Origin: Gelatoporia subvermispora B
Taxonomy: Eukaryota > Basidiomycota > Agaricomycetes > Polyporales > Gelatoporiaceae
Direction of reading: 5' to 3'
DNA: 64,000 bases
Assembly: GCA_000320605.2 (NCBI GenBank)
Contig: KB445810.1
Coordinates: 253,722 to 317,721, forward strand
How positions within the stretch are numbered: position 1 is the first letter of the stretch; every line of letters starts with the position of its first letter. A program made the translations under genes and the position numbers. Below the pieces are notes generated by a model. The model did no database searches, was not told the DNA's origin, and was given only the letters and a program-made list of their open reading frames with translations. This document shows positions 1-9,476 of this stretch, in pieces.

Positions 1-469
1 CCATACCGAGAATGTAACAATGCCTACGAATGGGACCGCTGGCGTTGGTTCCTGAGGAGGTAACCCATGGAATTCCTTCGCAACTTCGGTGCCCCCGGGC
101 AACTTGTAAATGCGAGAAGCCGGCGCGGGAAGCGCTGCTTTTACGATGTCAGGAAGGACCCCGAGGTAGTTATACACTTCAAGAGTACGCGGCTAATTCA
201 CATACATAAAGATATTCACCATTAAAACGTAAAACAGATCACTACGTTCTACATACCATGATCCCCGCGCCACGTTGACCGATGCGGTACGTCGGGGATT
301 TCTCGATGATGCGCACAGGTACCCCATTCTTCAACAGAGTCAGAGCGAGGATCAAGCCCGTAGGGCCTGCGCCAGCCTACATCAGAGCTTGTGAACATCG
401 TAACGATATGTACCATGGTCGAAAACGTACGATTAAGACAGGAGTAGGAGCAGGAGGTTCGAGTGTCAT
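1..469 (-). CDS. FAD-dependent aromatic monooxygenase, copy A (5' part only)
   Basis: This is the N-terminal part of a phenol 2-monooxygenase-like flavoprotein; the rest lies beyond the left edge. Three exons can be followed. Exon 1 (469-431) starts MTLEPPAPTPVLI. Exon 2 (376-258/257) carries the dinucleotide-binding motif AGAGPTGL, then NGVPVRIIEKSPTYRIGQRG. Exon 3 (from about 194 down) reads PRTLEVYNYLGVLPDI, the conserved block after the FAD-binding start of this family. Introns have GT..AG ends and identical positions to copy B at 1604-3826, with which it is clearly paralogous. Such enzymes use NAD(P)H and oxygen to hydroxylate phenolic rings; the substrate is not known here. Whether the copy is intact cannot be judged because the C-terminal half is outside the window. 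Confidence 0.85.
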
Positions 470-952
470 GTTTGAGCAATGATCAACAATGTGAAGAAGT
501 TGTCGACTCGGTGCAGCTGCGTGCTCGATCCACTCGTTCTTATATAGAAAAATAAATAAACAATTATGATGAATTTACTGCCAGGCTGCTCGAGGAGTCC
601 TGGTCGAGTACCGTCTACTGCGCATACCAAATGGCAACGCAGAGCAACGCCGTCCGTCGGTCTTGTCAACAAGCTGTCACAGATGTTTTCCAGATCGCAG
701 TCTAGCGGTCATATCAGGCAATATTACACAGGCACAGTTGGTGGGATGCGCAACGTGCCGTGGGACCACGCAATATGGGGATAACGCACCAATGCCGACG
801 GCCCGACGCAACACGTACTATGCACACGATCGCGTGTTGCACGTGATGCCATCATCGTCGCGTTGGGCAACGCGGGGCGACGGAGGGCGACGGCGATTTG
901 CAACCGGTAACCGCTGCGTGTACTTCGTCAAGTAGACTCTTCAGCTCACATC
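470..952. other. Intergenic spacer of duplicated unit A
   Basis: No gene seen. The stretch aligns by eye with 3827-4126 and again with about 5770-5865 in unit B (shared blocks such as TGGTCGAGTACC and CAACGTGCCGTGGG). It therefore marks the shared divergent spacer between monooxygenase and phosphatase genes before unit B was enlarged by insertion. Confidence 0.6.
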
Positions 953-1500
953 ATGGCAAAGCCACAGGCGACTATCCCTCAATGATTGCAGTTGCCCGGC
1001 TCCTCTTTTCACATAATCTCCGTCATCGGAACACTCCAACAATGCGAGCGTGCCCGCTTCAGTGCTCGCAGCGCCTCGCGACACCGGTCACATTCCTCTC
1101 GCCCGCACCGGGTAGCACATATACCATCTACTTTGACGATGAAATTCGAACATGTCCGCTTCGTATCTGTTGGTTCCACTTCAGATCATCTAAGCTGTAA
1201 CCGATACAACGATATCGAGCCACATCACCGCACTCGGGTCGTCGTAACTCGTCGCAGCAGCGCAGCCTATATGCCAGCCGCCAGATCGATGTTAGAAGAA
1301 CGTGATCTTGAGCTGCGTTCCAACCATCTTAAGTCCAAATTCAGCTCCAGACCTCTACCAAATTCAAAGGTCATAACTGGATCAGCGACTTTCAGAGAGG
1401 TCACATACTACTCTAACACCCCAGCATACCAGTGGATAATTAAATCTAGCGGTATTGCTCTTGTGCGGCAGAAATAATGAACTCCGTCGGGGCACCTATG
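953..1500 (+). pseudogene. Truncated protein tyrosine phosphatase remnant
   Basis: This copy matches the 5' end of the intact phosphatase gene at 5866, including its start region (ATG at 953 matches ATG at 5866) and the block DIEPxxRTRVVV. It is dead in two ways. The tenth codon after the start runs into TGA at 983-985, where the intact gene has TGG. Near 1263-1280 the sequence then jumps from the position equal to about 6165 in the intact copy to the position equal to about 7275. This removes about 1.1 kb, including the WPD loop and the cysteine P-loop. The remainder (to about 1500) matches the 3' flank of the intact gene. No function is expected. Confidence 0.8.
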
Positions 1501-1603
1501 ATGGTATTCCTGCGCCCGTCCGTCCCGGAGGGAGGGTTTTCTCAAGGTCTAACTCAATTCATGGTATATACAGGATAATTTGTATAAAGAAACCTCGTAA
1601 CAG

Positions 1604-3826
1604 CTAACGAGCCTCAGTGACGTTGAAGATCCGCTCAAAGTAGCGAATGATGCCTTCCGAGCCGTATACAATGGCGCCCACCACACCATCCGGCCTGATG
1701 ATCGCTGTCGTAGGTGCACTCCCTTCGATTCCGTACCCCTCGTATGCGTGACCGTCTTGGTCCGACAGCACCAGATTCAACTCTGCGGCAGACGATGCCG
1801 AGAACTGCGAGCCTGATGGAAGGACGAGCACGGTGCGAACCCTATCCGCGGGGTAGCGCTGAACGATCTTCAACGAATCGTCTAGACCGGACAGCCCGTT
1901 GTTGAAGAAGAGGACCGTGTGCAGCCAAGGAGCGAATACGTCGAAGAGCGACGTGACGGTTTTGATGGTGTCAAGCCCCGAGATCTTGTGCAGGTCAATC
2001 GCGTTGGGCGCACGATCTCCAGCGTGGAGAACACCTTGGGGCGTCCCGTAGGAGGTGATGGGAAGTCTGGGAGCAATGTCCTCTCCTGCACCCGGCCGCT
2101 CATCGACGATCAGGGGACTCCACCGGTAGTGGACGGCCAGTTGCAGGAGGGCGCCACCTCTGCTCCAGACAGAGTCATCGAGATTATTCGCAACGAACGT
2201 CCTGTCGAGGAGCGACGTCGTGACCCGAAGCATGTCTGCTATAACAGGGAGTCGCTCTTCGGTGTACGTGGTGAGTAAGGATGGAGCAGCGAGCCCTTTT
2301 TCGACAAGCGCGAGCTTCCATCCGAGATTGAACTAGATGTGCGAAAACGAATCCTCAGTTATTCGTACACAATACTGTTCAGGTGGACTGCTTACGGCGT
2401 CTTGAGCACTGGTATTCATGCCCTGTCCACCAGTCGGACTATGCACATGGGCCGCATCTGTAACCGTCGTCAGACAATGATCGCCAGGGAAGAGGCCATG
2501 TGTATATACCTCCAGCCACGAAGACACGGCCCTCGACGAACTTGTCCACCATCCTGATATTCGGTCTGTGTCGCTCGTCAGTCTGAGACTCCTCCTGTAC
2601 ATGCTCTTACTGACTTGTACTCCGAACTCCAGCGAACGTCGCCGATCTCGATGTCATCTCGATCGGTAGTCTCCCGCACGAACTTGATCAGTTCGTCACG
2701 GCTGGCAACGATCTTGGCGTGGTCTAAACCGCTGCCCCCGCCGAGCAACGTCCAAATATCGTTGTCGCCCTCAGTGGGTCGTATCCAAGCACTGTCAAAG
2801 ACTCAGCAGTCAGGGATGCATCGATTGTCATAGAGGTTTTGCTTACAATCCAGTAGACAGCTCTCCCCATTGATGGATGTACTGCATGAAAATGAGATCT
2901 TTCAATGCTGGGGTCTTTGTGTCGGCAGAGTCGATCCTACCTTAGGATCAAGTCCGGACTTGATCTGGATATCAGCGACAACCATGTGCTGATCCGAGCT
3001 ACGCGTCTCTCCTAGGAACGAGAGCCCTAACTGCTTGCGTACAACACCTGGGGGAGCGAGGTAAAATTATCACCAGCCGACCTGCTTTGAACCCGCGAAG
3101 GCACTGACCCCGCGCTCCATCCGTTCCGGCCAGCCAACGGCAGATTACCGTCTCGAAGGTTTGCACTCCGTCATGCAATTTCGCAATACGCGCGGTAACG
3201 TGATCGGCATTTTGCTCGAATCCAGTGAGTTCGGTTCCCATCTCGACGTTACAACCATGTTTTGCCAGGTGCGAGCGCAAAATCTTCTCGAGTGTTTCTT
3301 GTCCAAGAACCATTCCGTTAGGCTAGGTGAAACGAACGTATTAATGGCCTGAAAATAAAATAGAAAACATGAAACTGCCTACGAATGGGACCGCTGACGT
3401 AGGTTCAAGATAAGGTAGCATGTAGAACTCCTTCGCAACTTCGGTCCCTCCGGGCAACTTGTAAATTCGAGAAGGTGGCACGGCGATCGCTGCGTGCACG
3501 ATGTCAGGCAGGACCCCGAGATAATTGTACAGTTCCAGGGTGCGTGGCTAGATCAAGCGTAGAACAGATAGTCAATTTTTGAAGAGTGCATCGGATGACC
3601 GCATTCGACATACCATGATCCCTGCGCCACGTTGACCGATGCGGTACGTCGGGGATTTCTCGATGATGCGAACAGATACCCCATTCTTCAACAAAGTCAG
3701 AGCGAGGATCAAGCCCGCAGGGCCAGCGCCAGCCTGCGACATAGGTTGTAAATAATGGAACTAAACGTGTCAAAATCGAATACGTACGATCAAAACAGGA
3801 GCAGTCGCAGGAGGTTCGAGTGTCAT
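1604..3826 (-). CDS. FAD-dependent phenol hydroxylase-like monooxygenase, copy B
   Basis: This is a complete ten-exon model of 567 aa; all junctions stay in frame. Exons are 3826-3788, 3733-3614, 3547-3383, 3322-3109, 3047-2941, 2881-2847, 2791-2615, 2565-2510, 2457-2396 and 2332-1604. The motifs occur in family order: AGAGPAGL near residue 14 (GxGxxG, FAD ADP moiety), GTDGARG near 175 (DG motif), IRPTEGDND, and AGDAAHVHSPTGGQGMN near 303 (GD motif, FAD ribityl). FNLGWKLALVEKG follows. The last about 170 residues look like the thioredoxin-like C-terminal domain of phenol hydroxylases. The enzyme should hydroxylate a phenolic or other aromatic substrate with NAD(P)H and O2; the substrate is unknown. 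No signal peptide is seen, so it is probably cytosolic. It is a tandem paralogue of the gene at the left edge and lies divergent to a tyrosine phosphatase gene. Confidence 0.9.
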
Positions 3827-5112
3827 GTTTGAGCAAAAAAAGAATCAGAAGAAGTGGTCGATTGAGTACAGCTGCATTCTTGATTCGCCCGCTCTTATAT
3901 ACTCCCAAACAACTCGAGCTATTCCTGGCTGGTCGAGTACCATTTACTGCGCGTACCAAATGGCAGCGTCCGTTCATCGGTTTCCTCAGTCAGCAAGCTG
4001 TCGTAGATCTCTTCCACCAGACTGTTTAGCGATCGCATCAGCTAACACAGGCATATCTGTCAGGATGCTCAACGTGCCGTGGGGGCGCGCAATGGGGTAA
4101 TGCACGGACGCCGACATGTGGCCAGAAGACGCTGCATTCAATCAAGGAGTCACTGACTGGCAGACGCATCTGGGCAGCCTGACTCAGACGTATTACGTGA
4201 AGTCCTAGCTGGTCGCACACTGCATACCTGCAAAGTCCGAGCGGGACGCCACAACGATCCATCTCGTCCTCCACCAGCGTTCCAAGCGAAGGAGAATGGA
4301 GGAGGGTTGGATAAGCCGCGATGTTTGCCCGCCCTGAAACAGTGTACATTTGCGGAGGAGCTTGGGATATGTATCACACGATGCGGCCCTACGCTACCCC
4401 AGGACCCAGGTTGCCAGATTCTCTGGTCTTTACGTGTCCTTCTGACGCGAATATGGCTATGTACAGTCCGATAAGATCCGAGGCTCACATGTAACTGCAA
4501 GCCGGCTCACCCAGCAACTTCTGGTTTTTCTATCTGCAAGTCACATATATACGCTAGCCCTTCAATATCGTTGCTCGTCAGTAAAGCCAGCACGTTCGCC
4601 AGTAAGTTCGTCGCTACGTCTTGTTGCAATCCGATATTCTCGGGTTGCAGAGAGTCATCAAGCATCATGATCTGGACCGAAGATAGAAATAATGTCCCGT
4701 TATAGCCCGCCCGCCCGTTACCTCAATTCATCTTTTAATGTTATCAGATAAGGTCTGATGGGACGTGGACGGATCACCGGTCCGAGTTGAGCCCGCGGAA
4801 GTACTCCGTATCGTGTTGTCGGTGCTCACAGTGACTCTGCGCCAAAGACGTCGTGTCGACCCTGAATGTGAGTACCAGTGGATACTCCGGACGCCCAGTT
4901 CTCATGCAATCTAGTCAGCCAGAGCGCGCACACCCTCGGCCGAAGCGTTCTGAGGTCACTGCAGTGGTATCATGGCCCGACTGGTCAATATCATCTCGGA
5001 CGTTTGTGAGACGGCTTAAGCCTTAGTGCATGGATGCGGAGCACTAAGTACTAGCGTTCGGACGCACACAGGACGCGAGCGGACACGGGTACAGCGCCAG
5101 CCCGGACGCGTA
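3827..5112. other. Spacer with unit-B-specific sequence
   Basis: 3827-4126 matches the unit A spacer. From about 4126 to 5112 there is no match in unit A and I see no convincing gene: the open frames here (for example 4150-4500, minus) show no recognisable motif. The segment could be an older insertion, or sequence lost from unit A. Confidence 0.5.
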
Positions 5113-5138
5113 CAGTTTTTTACCGGCCCGTGGGACAC
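5113..5138 (+). repeat. Left terminal inverted repeat of the MITE
   Basis: It is an exact reverse complement of 5734-5759, preceded by TA at 5111-5112. Confidence 0.9.
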
Positions 5139-5733
5139 CACCGGTCAGTGGGACAATGGCTATTTTGTACGACCATCGGTATGAAAACATGCTCGGAGAA
5201 ATTTTGTGAACACCTGTACTCCTTGTGCGGATCTTCAGGCATGTGTATGAGGCGCTACCTCGATGACTTAGCTCGCTACGGCCAAAAACATACGGATGTG
5301 GCTGAGAATTGAATTTGAAAACTTGCATTTCAAGTATGCTTTCCTTTCATTTTCAGCAGCAAAAACGCCTGTTTTTGTGAAAACTGTATTTACTGTACGA
5401 ATGAGATTTTGCTGAGCCAAATCCATCTGATTCTATAGTAGAACGAGCGACAAATTGTCAAAACACAGCTTAGAGGCACAGAGAACATTCCAAATTGGAA
5501 GGTGGTTTGGCGGGGCCAGAGCAGCAGATTAACCAAATCAGGAAGGTGTCCCACTGACTGCAATAAGACTGATAACGAACTTTTCGACAGATGGTATCGC
5601 TACTCACAGCATGGGGATACAAATATCTTCTTTGTACATCAGAAATACAGTTCAACTATGTTCCTAAACATCGCTGTACTGTTTCTTCCCGATCATGTAG
5701 ATATGCATTTCTCCAGAGCTGATCATAATTTCA

Positions 5734-5759
5734 GTGTCCCACGGGCCGGTAAAAAACTG
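5734..5759 (-). repeat. Right terminal inverted repeat of the MITE
   Basis: It is an exact reverse complement of 5113-5138, followed by TA at 5760-5761. Confidence 0.9.
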
Positions 5760-5865
5760 TATATTGAATTGTACGTGCGCGTCGTGCACGTGATCCCATC
5801 GTCATCGCGGTGAGCGCAAGCGCGGGATTGTAACTCACTCCCGCGTGCATGTCAACTAGACTACC

Positions 5866-7086
5866 ATGGCGAATGCGACTATCCCTCAATGGTTGCAGCT
5901 GTCCAACTCCTCCTCTCACATAACATCCGTCATCCGAACACTTCAACAGCGCGAGCGCACCCGCTCCAGTGCTCGCAGCGCCTCTCGGCACCAATCGCAT
6001 CCCTCTCGCGCACACCGAGTGGCACATATACCATCTACTTTGACGACGAAATCCGAACATGTCAGCTACTACTCCGTATCTGTTGGTTCCAATCCGGATA
6101 ATGTGAGCTGTAACCGATACAGCGATATCGAGCCATATGACCGCACCCGGGTCGTCGTCGCAGCAAACGATCTGGAGAAGGGTGACTCTGCAACTGAGTG
6201 CGGACGCTACCTGAATGCCAACTGGGTGCGAGAGCGGGCAGGCGGGAAGTGGTGGATCGCGACCCAGGCTCCGCTACCCGACACCGCTCACGCATATCTC
6301 TGCCTGATCCTCTACCCCATCCAATGTCCGACATCGACGACTCCGTCTCCACAACCTCCCTCATCCGGGATGCAGGGCAGCCGAGTGCGCACCATCGTGC
6401 AGCTCACGCGCAACTTCGAGGACGGCATGCGCAAGGCGCACGTCTATTTCCCGCCACTGACTGGGCAGTCCTGGCTGGTGTATCCCGAAGATGGCTCCCG
6501 CGACACGCCCGCGATCGAGGTAACACTCCTCTCCACGCGGACATTCGACCACGCGCATTGCGAACACAGCACAGTCTCGCTGCAGGCAGTTGCGCCGGGC
6601 ACGCAAGAGCCCATCGGCGAGCCCGTCGTCTTCCAGCACCTGCTCTATGCGGCGTGGCCCGACTTCGGTGTACCCAAGCCAGAGGACCGCGTGGGCCTCC
6701 TCAACTTCGTCAAGCTCGTCGACGATTTGAACCGCGACGTTTCGGGACACGCGCACCCCGAGACGCTCGACCCGAGCCCGCCGATCATGGTCAACTGTTC
6801 CGCGGGTGTTGGTCGGACGGGCGCGTTCATCGCGCTGTCGTCGCTCCTACGTGCGCATGGATTCCTTGCGCCAGTGCAGGGCCAGGTTGTGCCCCTGCCA
6901 CCATCGCCACTGGGGCCGCTGCCGGAGGACATTGCAGACGACCTGGTTGCGCAGGAAATCGACTCGCTCAGAGAGCAGAGGCCGGCGATGGTTCAGAAAG
7001 AGGGGCAGGTCCTGCTCATATACGAGTTGTTAACCACGGTGTTTGTAGGTCAATGGCCGGAATCGGGTGTGAGTGGAGCTGGGTGA
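5866..7086 (+). CDS. Classical protein tyrosine phosphatase
   Basis: One open exon codes for 406 aa. It removes phosphate from phosphotyrosine in proteins through a cysteine phospho-enzyme. Visible motifs in order: CNRYSDIEPYDRTRV (pTyr loop region), YLNANWV, IATQAPLPDT (QGPL-like), RTIVQLTRNFEDGMRKAHVY, the WPD loop in AAWPDFGVP with the acid Asp266, the P-loop NCSAGVGRTGAF with Cys311 and Arg317, and a Q-loop-like QRPAMVQKEGQ near the C-terminus. The usual His before the catalytic Cys is Asn here. The first about 80 residues are Ser/Arg-rich and lack family motifs, and a short intron near 6060-6100 cannot be excluded. A truncated paralogue lies at 953. The gene is divergent from the monooxygenase at 1604-3826, with a MITE in its upstream region that may affect its promoter. 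Confidence 0.88.
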   Translation: MANATIPQWLQLSNSSSHITSVIRTLQQRERTRSSARSASRHQSHPSRAHRVAHIPSTLTTKSEHVSYYSVSVGSNPDNVSCNRYSDIEPYDRTRVVVAANDLEKGDSATECGRYLNANWVRERAGGKWWIATQAPLPDTAHAYLCLILYPIQCPTSTTPSPQPPSSGMQGSRVRTIVQLTRNFEDGMRKAHVYFPPLTGQSWLVYPEDGSRDTPAIEVTLLSTRTFDHAHCEHSTVSLQAVAPGTQEPIGEPVVFQHLLYAAWPDFGVPKPEDRVGLLNFVKLVDDLNRDVSGHAHPETLDPSPPIMVNCSAGVGRTGAFIALSSLLRAHGFLAPVQGQVVPLPPSPLGPLPEDIADDLVAQEIDSLREQRPAMVQKEGQVLLIYELLTTVFVGQWPESGVSGAG

Positions 7087-7591
7087 TTTGGTGAGCGGAG
7101 GCGAGAAGTTCAATGTACTTAACAGTATTTGTACCATGTAATCACGTACTACTCTTGATCCTCAATCATTTACCTAATGTATCAGATCTCCGGTGTAGTA
7201 GGTTATTTCGCGCCGTGAGAGCTCAAGTTTTCATCGGCAGAGCAGCTAAGCTTCAGATCATTGACCCGGGAGAGTGTTATACGCTAGCCGCTTGAAAGAC
7301 ACTAGAAATAGACGTGATCTTGTGTTCCAACCATCTTCCGAATGCTCCTCGAGACCTTTGCCAAATCAAAACGTCATGACCGTATCATATACTCTCATAG
7401 AGTCCACATACTACTGTAGCGCTGCAGCACACCAATGACCAGTCAATTTCGGGCGCAATAATTGTGGATGGAAGATATATTGCACTCCGTCGGAACACCT
7501 GTGATGACATCCTTGTGCCCGTCCGTCCCGGAGGAAGAGAGTTCTCAAGCCCTGACATCTGGGCCTGCTGAGCATACAGCTTGGTCAGCCG
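7087..7591. other. Spacer between phosphatase and quinone reductase genes
   Basis: It holds the phosphatase 3' flank, whose part from about 7275 to 7540 is duplicated at about 1266-1530, and the upstream region of the reductase gene. No further gene seen. Confidence 0.6.
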
Positions 7592-9140
7592 ATGATACCA
7601 TCCGCCAGCATCATTCGCATATCGCTCCGTCCTGCAGCGAGCTCGTCGTTGTCTCCCTCACGCACGCCCCTCCACCGCGTAGGACAGCTTTTACGCCACC
7701 TCTCATCCACAGCTGCTACACGAACCGCCATGTCGCTCCCGGAGAAGATCCAGGCTATTGCTATTGACAAGACGGGGGATATCGATGTGTTGGAGAGGAA
7801 GACGGTGGACTTCCCGACACCCCCACCGGGGAACATCGTTGTGAAGGTGGATAGCAGATGTCTACTTGGCAGAGCCGGGGCAGAACACTGAACAGTGATG
7901 GTGCTAGGTGTCCTGGGGAGGCGTGAACTTCATCGACACATACTACCGGTGAGTGCGCGGCGTATTATGCTCTCGTCTCTCTCGAAGTTGACTAGGAGAG
8001 GCGTCCAGGAAGGGACTCTATCCCATCCAGAAGTTCCCCCAGATCCTAGGAATGGAGGCATCTGGCACGATTGCTAGACTTCCCACCGATGAGAGCATTC
8101 TGAACAATGAGGAGTTCAAGAAGCGCGGCTTTAGAGTTGGCAGTCGGGTCGCCGTTGTACGTTGACTATACTGTACATGTCACTCATCGGGAGCGTTTCC
8201 TGATGGAACGTTCCACTCTCAGTGTGCACTCGCTGTGCATGCCGAGTACGCCTCGGTGCCCTGGTCAAAGGTCTACCCCGTTCCGGACTCAGTGTCGCTC
8301 CTCACCGCAGGCGCAGCGCTCCTGCAAGGTGCGCCATACCTTCCCGCTCTCGCCCCTCACGCGTACGGCTGACACAACCACCCACTAGGACTGACCGCGC
8401 TCACATTCGTGACCGAGGCGTATAACGTCAAGCAAGGCGACTACGTCCTCATCCACACGATCGCGGGCGGGCTCGGGCTGCTGTTCAGCCAGCTGTGCAA
8501 GCACCGCGGCGCAGTCGTGATCGGGACGACGTCCACGCCCGAGAAGGCGGAGATCGCGCGCGCGCACGGCGCGGACCACGTCATCCTGTACCCCGTGGAG
8601 AACACCGTCGAGCGCGTGCTCGAGATCACGGGCGGCGAGGGCGTGCACGTTGTGTATGATGGCGTGGGCAAGGATACGTGCGTGCTGCTCGGATCGGGCT
8701 TGTATTTAGGTAACAATGGTGTGGACTGACGGCGAACGCGACGCAGGTTCTTGGACAACTTCAAGCTTGCGAGGCGCAAGGGCACGCTCGTGAGCGTCGG
8801 GAATGCGTCGGGCCCTGCGGACCCCATTGCCCCTCTGAAGCTCGTGGAGAAGAACCTCGCCCTTCTCCGGCCGACGTGAGTTCGATGGCTCGTTTGGTTG
8901 CAGAACGAGAGCTGATGTGGTCGCATTATGGACAGGATGGCGAACTATACCTACACGCCCGAGGAGGCGAATTACTACGGCACAGAGCTCTTCGATCTCA
9001 TTTCGAAGGGTGTCCTTAAGATTAACATCTACAAGGAGTATCCGTTTACCACGGAGGGTGTGAGAGAGGCCCAGACGGACCTGAGCACCCGGGGCGGGAA
9101 GACGGTCGGAAAGCTGATGATCAAGATTGCGGACGAGTGA
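7592..9140 (+). CDS. NADPH:quinone oxidoreductase (zeta-crystallin / ZTA1 type)
   Basis: Seven exons (7592-7846, 7908-7948, 8009-8156, 8223-8328, 8389-8677, 8747-8875, 8936-9140) join in frame to 390 aa. This is a zinc-free member of the medium-chain dehydrogenase/reductase superfamily that reduces quinones with NADPH. Features: a basic, Ser/Arg-rich N-terminus of about 47 residues that looks like a mitochondrial presequence, then the catalytic core starting MSLPEKIQAIAIDKTGD; VNFIDTYYRKGLYP; the nucleotide fold with IAGGLGLLFSQL; GTTSTPEKAEIARAHGADH; VVYDGVGKDT; and the C-terminal ALLRPTMANYTYT and EGVREAQTDL. An internal Met (ATG at 7730) at the core boundary could give a cytosolic form. 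Its place next to tandem aromatic hydroxylases suggests handling of quinones formed from phenols, an inference from position only. Confidence 0.93.
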
Positions 9141-9476
9141 TTGGAAGGGGGAATATATGCGAAATGTGTATCATAACCTTTGTCTACGTGCGCACAGGAT
9201 GAATTCTATTCAGCTGATGTGGTTTGCGATCATACACTCGTAATTTGCGTCTTCACCTTCTATCGTGTGCATTTACTCTTATGTACATGCACGATCCCAG
9301 GATAATGGTACACGCCAGATGCAAATGTGCTAAGAAATTTGCCTTGTTCTCTACTCCGTTCCTGCAATACCGACAAGCGTGACGAAGGATCCTATTCGCG
9401 AGCAGCAATACGAAGCCTAACATTGCACTTCCGTCCTAACACTGTAGTGCATGATCTCACAGCCGCACGTGGTCCG
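9141..9476. other. Convergent 3' spacer
   Basis: It lies between the stops of the quinone reductase (plus) and the F-box gene (minus). No gene or clear repeat seen. Confidence 0.5.

Larger units (their letters stand above)
1..1540. repeat. Segmental duplication, unit A (monooxygenase + broken phosphatase)
   Basis: Unit A is paralogous to unit B at about 3384-7560. The order and orientation match: monooxygenase 5' half on the minus strand, divergent spacer, phosphatase on the plus strand, then a shared 3' flank ending near a CCGTCCGTCCCGGAGG block (about 1516 and 7525). The right end of unit A lies just before the stop of monooxygenase copy B. Confidence 0.7.
5113..5759. mobile_element. Non-autonomous Tc1/mariner-like MITE
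   Basis: The element has a perfect 26-bp terminal inverted repeat (5113-5138 and 5734-5759) whose outer end reads CAGTTTTTTACCGG. It is flanked on both sides by the dinucleotide TA (5111-5112 and 5760-5761), the target-site duplication typical of Tc1/mariner/IS630 transposons; CAGT termini are also common in that superfamily. A second, nested 12-bp inverted match (GTCAGTGGGACA, 5144-5155 and reverse at 5547-5558) lies inside. The interior is AT-richer than its surroundings and has no transposase-like frame, so it would depend on a transposase encoded elsewhere. It interrupts the divergent spacer between a monooxygenase and a phosphatase gene, and unit A lacks it. Confidence 0.85.
3384..7560. 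repeat. Segmental duplication, unit B (monooxygenase + intact phosphatase)
   Basis: Unit B is the second copy of the unit described for 1-1540. It is longer because about 1.6 kb between about 4126 and 5770 has no counterpart in unit A, 647 bp of which is the MITE at 5113-5759. Confidence 0.65.

Noticed and set aside
4126..5112. A second transposable element left of the MITE
   Set aside because: The segment is absent from unit A, but I found no terminal repeats, target duplication or coding remnant to support it.
6198..7094. 298-codon alternative frame over the phosphatase gene
   Set aside because: The phosphatase frame has all catalytic motifs; the alternative is Arg/Ala-rich and motif-free.
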